From an uncultured Pelagibacteraceae bacterium (lineage in GTDB: Bacteria; Pseudomonadota; Alphaproteobacteria; Pelagibacterales; Pelagibacteraceae), in the NCBI GenBank assembly GCA_902632935.1, contig CACPEJ010000007.1:1-38794 (forward strand): a stretch of 38,794 nucleotides of DNA, in the 5' to 3' direction. How positions within the stretch are numbered: position 1 is the stretch's first letter; the number at the start of each line of letters is the position of its first letter. The notes beneath the pieces were generated by a model. That model ran no database searches and was not told the origin of the DNA. It was given only the letters and a program-made list of their open reading frames with translations. Positions 34,989-38,794 of the stretch are shown piece by piece. A program made the translations under genes and the position numbers.

Positions 34989-35997
34989 TTTACAATTTAT
35001 TTTTCTAGTTAATTCTATTTCACAGGAGAATAATATCAAATCTTATTCTAGAGACAGTGGTGTTTTATCATTGATGTATCATCGCTTTAATGAAAATAAA
35101 TATCCATCAACAAACATAAGAATGAATATGTTTGATGAACAAATGAAAATTATTAGAAATCAAGGGTATGAATTTTATGACCCTAATAATTTTTTAAATG
35201 AATTTATTAAAGTAAAAAAGGATAAGAAAATTTTAATTACAATTGATGATGGATTTAAATCATTTTATAATGAGGCCTGGCCATATCTTAAAAAAAATAA
35301 AATTCCATTCATCTTGTTTATATCTACTGAACCTGTTGGTAAAAGGGGGTATATGACTTGGGATGAAATTCAAGAAATTGATGACTCTGATATAGGTTAT
35401 ATAGGGCATCATTCACATACACATGAATATTTAATTGATATGACAGAAAAAGAATTTATTAACGACATAGAAACAGCAACTGAAATTTTTAAAGCTAAAT
35501 TGGGGTATGTACCACCAATATTTTCATATCCTTTTGGGGAATATTCTCTTTTTATGAAAAATTATATATCAAAAAATTTTGAAATTGCTTTTGGACAACA
35601 CTCTGGAATAATTGATAACAATAAAGATAAATTTGAATTACCAAGATTTCCAATAAATGAAAAGTATGGAGATTTAAAACGATTTAACTCACTAATAAAT
35701 TATAATCCTTTAGAATACAAATCTCTTAAACCAGTAGAAAAAAAATTAGAAAATAAAGATAATCCCCCCAATTTAATCGTGGAATTTTTTGATAATCAAA
35801 AAAATATTGAAAATATCAATTGTTATTCAAATGATGGTGGTTCATGGGGCCAACCAAATTTAGTGTTTGAAAAAAATATTCTTTACATCAATTTCGAGTC
35901 TAAATTCTTACCAAGACGTGGGAGAATAAATTGTTCCTTAAATGATAATGGCAAGTGGCGTTGGTTTGGAACCCAATTTGTTATAACGGAAAATTAA
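34936..35997 (+). CDS. Secreted polysaccharide deacetylase (NodB fold)
   Basis: This 353-residue protein has a long hydrophobic signal or anchor (5-30, cleavage near SIS|QE possible). The NodB domain has D104-D105 (TIDDGF) and H159-x3-H163 (HSHTH) as metal ligands, then FSYPFGEY for motif 3. Such enzymes remove acetyl groups from peptidoglycan, chitin-like or exopolysaccharide chains. The C-terminal 90 residues (NCYSNDGGSWGQPN..., with RRGRINCS) form an extra, possibly beta-rich domain I do not recognise. Start is ATG 34936 (a TTG lies just before); any later start would lose the signal. It faces the glucosaminidase gene. Confidence 0.88.
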   Translation: MTIKKILSFAASIISLFILQFIFLVNSISQENNIKSYSRDSGVLSLMYHRFNENKYPSTNIRMNMFDEQMKIIRNQGYEFYDPNNFLNEFIKVKKDKKILITIDDGFKSFYNEAWPYLKKNKIPFILFISTEPVGKRGYMTWDEIQEIDDSDIGYIGHHSHTHEYLIDMTEKEFINDIETATEIFKAKLGYVPPIFSYPFGEYSLFMKNYISKNFEIAFGQHSGIIDNNKDKFELPRFPINEKYGDLKRFNSLINYNPLEYKSLKPVEKKLENKDNPPNLIVEFFDNQKNIENINCYSNDGGSWGQPNLVFEKNILYINFESKFLPRRGRINCSLNDNGKWRWFGTQFVITEN

Positions 35998-37142
35998 ATT
36001 AAACTTTCAAGCTCTTTGCTTGAAGGAAGTAACTTAGCATCATCAAAATCTTTCAAATTGTTTTGATTGATAATTTTTTGCAAAACTTCCACATACTGAT
36101 TTCCAGTTTCAGCATAATTTTTTAAAAATTGAGAAAGAATTAAACTATCTAAAGGTTGATCATTATCTCTTAAATGTGCTCTTGCTAATCTAAAATTTTT
36201 ATATGATCGATGGGTGTTTAAATTTCTTTGATAGGCTCTAACTGAAGCTTGTAATACATTAAATTTCATAACTTTATGACCCTTGTTCACATCAGCCTCT
36301 TTAGGTTTTAAGCCCTCACCAGACCAAGTCCATTGCCCAAAAAGTGCATTGCCCTCTTGTGCAAATCTTGATGTTCCCCATCCTGTTTCTTTCGCAGCTT
36401 GAGCAAGTGCCAAGGAAACTGGTATTTCATCCATTCTGATTTTAAGTGTTGTTAAATCTTTAGATGTTACTCCATATTGTTTGTATTTTTTTTCAAGCCA
36501 TTTTTTTTCTAATTTAGTATTATTGCTTTTATTTATAATTTTGAACAAAGTCTTTCGATCTAATCTGATATTATTATTTTCTTTTAAAACTAAAGGTAAA
36601 ACGATTTGAATAAAGAACTCTTTTCTTTTCTTGGTGCTTTCGATCATTTTGATTTCACCAGGAAGCAAAGTTAAGGCAACAGGCTTAACTAACTTTGTTT
36701 CCCTTACATCATCTAGTTTATAATCAGTGTCTTGAAATAATTGCTTAATTGTAGATGCATCTAATCTTACTGTGTCTGTTTCAAGGTCGTTAAGACTAAA
36801 AATATCAATTAACAAATCTTTTTCATTTAAGTCTCCTCCGTCAGCTTCAACACCCTCTTTTTTATTAAGTGTATAAGCTAGTATAGCTTTTGAATTATTT
36901 TGAAATTCTTTATCTTCTAAAAATTGCTTATTAGCAAAATTAATTATTGATGGAATATGATAGAACGAAAATACAACAAAAATACTTGTTAAAAATATTC
37001 TTGGAATTGCACCAATTCGTCTATCATCAAAAAACTTAAATATTTTTAAGTTCTTTCTTCTAATTCTAACAAAATAAAATTTTGACTTAAAAAAAATCAG
37101 TTGATTTAAAAATTTAAGATTTCTTAATTTAAAACTGAACAT
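35994..37142 (-). CDS. Bax/FlgJ-like glucosaminidase-domain protein
   Basis: This is a 382-residue predicted peptidoglycan hydrolase. A basic N-terminal cytoplasmic part (1-44) precedes one membrane helix (about 47-66). A linker follows, then a C-terminal N-acetylglucosaminidase domain (about 170-370) with the probable catalytic E252 in LAQAAKETGWGTSRFA and NALFGQWTW. The N-in membrane anchor would put the domain in the periplasm. It begins directly at the nfu stop and ends 4 bases inside the convergent deacetylase, suggesting both enzymes act on the wall. Partner specificity is not known. Confidence 0.87.
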   Translation of the reverse strand: MFSFKLRNLKFLNQLIFFKSKFYFVRIRRKNLKIFKFFDDRRIGAIPRIFLTSIFVVFSFYHIPSIINFANKQFLEDKEFQNNSKAILAYTLNKKEGVEADGGDLNEKDLLIDIFSLNDLETDTVRLDASTIKQLFQDTDYKLDDVRETKLVKPVALTLLPGEIKMIESTKKRKEFFIQIVLPLVLKENNNIRLDRKTLFKIINKSNNTKLEKKWLEKKYKQYGVTSKDLTTLKIRMDEIPVSLALAQAAKETGWGTSRFAQEGNALFGQWTWSGEGLKPKEADVNKGHKVMKFNVLQASVRAYQRNLNTHRSYKNFRLARAHLRDNDQPLDSLILSQFLKNYAETGNQYVEVLQKIINQNNLKDFDDAKLLPSSKELESLI

Positions 37143-37682
37143 TTAAAGAGCCTCAACCTTCTTAACTTCTGGTAGATAGTGACAAAGAAGATTTTGAACG
37201 CCTTGTTTTAATGTCATGGTTGAACTTGGGCAGCCCGAACAGCTCCCTTGGAGCTGTACTTTAACAATACCATCTTTAAACTCCTTAAATTTAATATCTC
37301 CACCGTCTTTCGCAACTGCAGGTCTAATTTTTTCATCTAATATCTTAACAATTTTTTTTTCTATATCTTTTAAATTTTCATTATTTTCAATTAAGTTATT
37401 TTCAACTACACACTCCTTTCCACTTGAGTAATAATCATTTATTAGAGAAATCACTATATGTTTAATTTCATCCCATGATGTATCATCATATTTATTTATT
37501 GAGATAAAATCTTTACCTAGAAAAATGCCTTCAACTCCATTAACAGATAACAAATTTTTAACTAACTCATTATTGGTTTGATCTTTTTGTGTTATTTCAA
37601 ATGACCCTTTATTTGAAACGCTCTTACCAGGTAAGAATTTTAAAGAATTTGGGTTCGGTGTTATTTCAGTCTGAACAAACAT
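37143..37682 (-). CDS. Nfu-type iron-sulfur cluster carrier (NifU-like)
   Basis: This 179-residue two-domain scaffold delivers Fe-S clusters. The Nfu N-terminal domain is at 1-88 (TEITPNPNSLKFLPG). The NifU C-terminal domain is at about 108-176, with KDGGDI and the cluster-binding C148-SG-C151. This architecture is that of mitochondrial NFU1 and its alphaproteobacterial relatives, not E. coli NfuA. The radical-SAM enzyme MiaB, encoded nearby, is one plausible client. It is 52 bases downstream of trpS and directly followed by the glucosaminidase ATG. Confidence 0.95.
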   Translation of the reverse strand: MFVQTEITPNPNSLKFLPGKSVSNKGSFEITQKDQTNNELVKNLLSVNGVEGIFLGKDFISINKYDDTSWDEIKHIVISLINDYYSSGKECVVENNLIENNENLKDIEKKIVKILDEKIRPAVAKDGGDIKFKEFKDGIVKVQLQGSCSGCPSSTMTLKQGVQNLLCHYLPEVKKVEAL

Positions 37683-37725
37683 GATTTATATATAATCAAT
37701 AATTGTAAAAATGAAACTTGTTAAT

Positions 37726-37764
37726 AAAAAAATCCTAAAAACCAACAAGTTCTTGGATTTTTTT
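37726..37764 (-). terminator. A/T-rich terminator-like hairpin at the end of trpS
   Basis: Arms 37726-37735 and 37755-37764 are exact inverse complements (AAAAAAATCC / GGATTTTTTT) with a 19-base loop that includes the trpS stop. Seven U end the minus-strand arm. Only three pairs are G-C, so it may be weak; nfu begins 43 bases further and could still be reached. Confidence 0.35.
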
Positions 37765-38736
37765 TACCTTTTCTGAGGCTAATTTATCTGCTTTTTTAGC
37801 TCCCTCTAATAATATTTTATCTAAATATTTTTTTTCACTTAATAACTTTTTTATTTCAGATGATATTGGACTAATTTTATCAACCATCACTTGTGATAGA
37901 TTTTCTTTAAATTCCGAAAAATTTTTTCCAGAAAATTTTTTTATTGTATCCTCTAAACTTACATCCATTAAACTAGAATAAATACCGATCAAATTCTTTG
38001 CTTCAGGTCTTTTTTCTAAATCTGCACTAACAGATGGTAAGGGCAAATTATCAGTTTTTGCTTTTTTGATTTTACTTATGATTTGGTCTTTATCATCAGT
38101 TAAGTTTATTCTGCTCTGATCTGATAGTTCAGATTTACTCATTTTTTTTGTGCCATCCCTCAGGCTCATAATTCTTGAAAACTCTTTTTGGATTAATGGC
38201 TCAGGAATTTTTAAAAAATTGTCAGCATTAAAATCATTATTAAACTTTTGAGCTATATCTCGGCAAAGTTCTAAATGTTGCTTTTGATCATCTCCGACGG
38301 GTACGTGGGTTGTGTCATATAACAAAATATCTGCAGCCATCAAAACAGGATAAGAATAAAGACCGATGCTAGCTTTTTCTTTATCTTTTCCAGCTTTCTC
38401 CTTAAATTGGGTCATTCTATTAAGCCATCCCATTCTAGCAACACAACTTAATATCCAGGCCGTTTCTGAATGAGCACTCACTCTTGATTGATTAAAGATA
38501 ATACTTTTCTCAGGATTAATGCCGCTAGCAATAAAAGTTGCTACAGTTTCATAAATATTATCTTTTAATTTTTTTGGATCTTGAGCAATTGTGATGGCAT
38601 GAAGATCAACAACACAGAAAACACACTCATTTTGATCTTCATTGTTGAGTTTTACAAAATTTTTGATTGCTCCTAAATAGTTTCCAAGATGAAGGTTTCC
38701 AGTAGGTTGAACACCTGAAAAAATTTTTTTTCCCAT
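37735..38736 (-). CDS. trpS: Tryptophanyl-tRNA synthetase
   Basis: This 333-residue class Ic synthetase charges tRNA-Trp. The HIGH-equivalent is H16-LGN19 in [16 protein letters not shown], and KMSKS is at 198-202. [19 protein letters not shown] is the conserved middle block. Full length. In many alphaproteobacteria trpS follows murJ and precedes nfu, and both neighbours fit here. Start is ATG 38736, two bases after a stop in the upstream frame. Confidence 0.97.
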   Translation of the reverse strand: MGKKIFSGVQPTGNLHLGNYLGAIKNFVKLNNEDQNECVFCVVDLHAITIAQDPKKLKDNIYETVATFIASGINPEKSIIFNQSRVSAHSETAWILSCVARMGWLNRMTQFKEKAGKDKEKASIGLYSYPVLMAADILLYDTTHVPVGDDQKQHLELCRDIAQKFNNDFNADNFLKIPEPLIQKEFSRIMSLRDGTKKMSKSELSDQSRINLTDDKDQIISKIKKAKTDNLPLPSVSADLEKRPEAKNLIGIYSSLMDVSLEDTIKKFSGKNFSEFKENLSQVMVDKISPISSEIKKLLSEKKYLDKILLEGAKKADKLASEKVKKIQELVGF

Positions 38737-38738
38737 AT

Positions 38739-38794
38739 TTAATACTTTAGTTTAATATCACCATATTTGAAAGCTTTGATAAATAACGAAAAAC
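38739..38794 (-). CDS. C-terminal tail of a protein upstream of trpS, probably lipid II flippase MurJ, partial
   Basis: On the minus strand a frame enters at the window edge and reads [17 protein letters not shown] before TAA at 38741-38739. The stop is two bases before the trpS ATG, as expected within an operon. A hydrophobic end followed by a basic tail and the known murJ-trpS order suggest MurJ. Only 17 residues are visible and another frame is open as well, so this is tentative. Confidence 0.4.
   Translation of the reverse strand, partial: FSLFIKAFKYGDIKLKY

Overview
The window reads as a very AT-rich, tightly packed chromosome segment from an alphaproteobacterium, most likely SAR11/Pelagibacterales or a similarly streamlined relative. 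Four things point there. Neighbouring genes commonly overlap by 1-14 bases or are separated by only a few. A/T homopolymer runs are frequent. Several clusters are typical of alphaproteobacteria: trpS-nfu, tsaB-fur-miaB-phoH-ybeY-lnt-metK, ubiB-ubiE-mutM-rpsT-dnaA and irr-fabA-fabB-fabI. Ubiquinone genes of the COQ7, UbiE and UbiB types are also present. The lineage is inferred from content and order; no database was searched. I see no tRNA, rRNA, CRISPR array, insertion sequence or prophage, and no gene-free stretch longer than 300 bases. The longest gap is 291 bases, upstream of dnaA.

Layout. 1-1160 (+): the end of a DedA/YqaA-like membrane protein, dsbB, then a COQ7 hydroxylase. 1164-3189: an HNH nuclease and a serine esterase (-), a 67-residue HIG1-type membrane protein (+) and a TlpA-like thioredoxin (-). 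3214-6656 (+): argH-lptM-lysA, then plsC. 6653-10638 (-): dnaN, dnaA, rpsT, mutM. 10671-15788 (+): ubiE-ubiB-coaBC-dut, an E1-like ThiF/MoeB protein and a secreted SH3 protein. 15785-18883 (-): a DUF2061-like membrane protein, an AspH-like oxygenase and katG. 18995-21996: irr (-) divergent from fabA-fabB-fabI (+). 22035-28580 (-): pnp, rpsO, rbfA, infB, nusA. 28680-34988 (-): metK, lnt, ybeY, phoH, miaB, fur, tsaB. 34936-37142: a secreted polysaccharide deacetylase (+) facing a Bax/FlgJ-like glucosaminidase (-). 37143-38794 (-): nfu, trpS and probably the tail of murJ.

The most interesting signal is regulatory. Three 15-base sites of the form TTATAA-N3-TTCTAA lie around the Irr gene. This is one base away from TTAGAA-N3-TTCTAA, which I recall as the Irr (iron control element) motif. 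Two sites form an 18-base inverted repeat bracketing a good katG -35 box, and one of them covers the katG -10. The third lies in the irr/fabA divergent promoter. Together they suggest a local circuit linking iron or haem status, peroxide defence and possibly unsaturated fatty acid synthesis.

Other points are: a 53-base head-to-head coding overlap of tsaB and the deacetylase; a 128-residue TsaB; absence of trmB, rimP, truB and rimI from their usual places; a perfect palindromic terminator just ahead of nusA; a repeat-rich pnp leader with four clustered AUGs; and a possible replication-origin-like A/T tract upstream of dnaA. Most genes are ordinary housekeeping genes. I did not find a clearly new multi-gene system.
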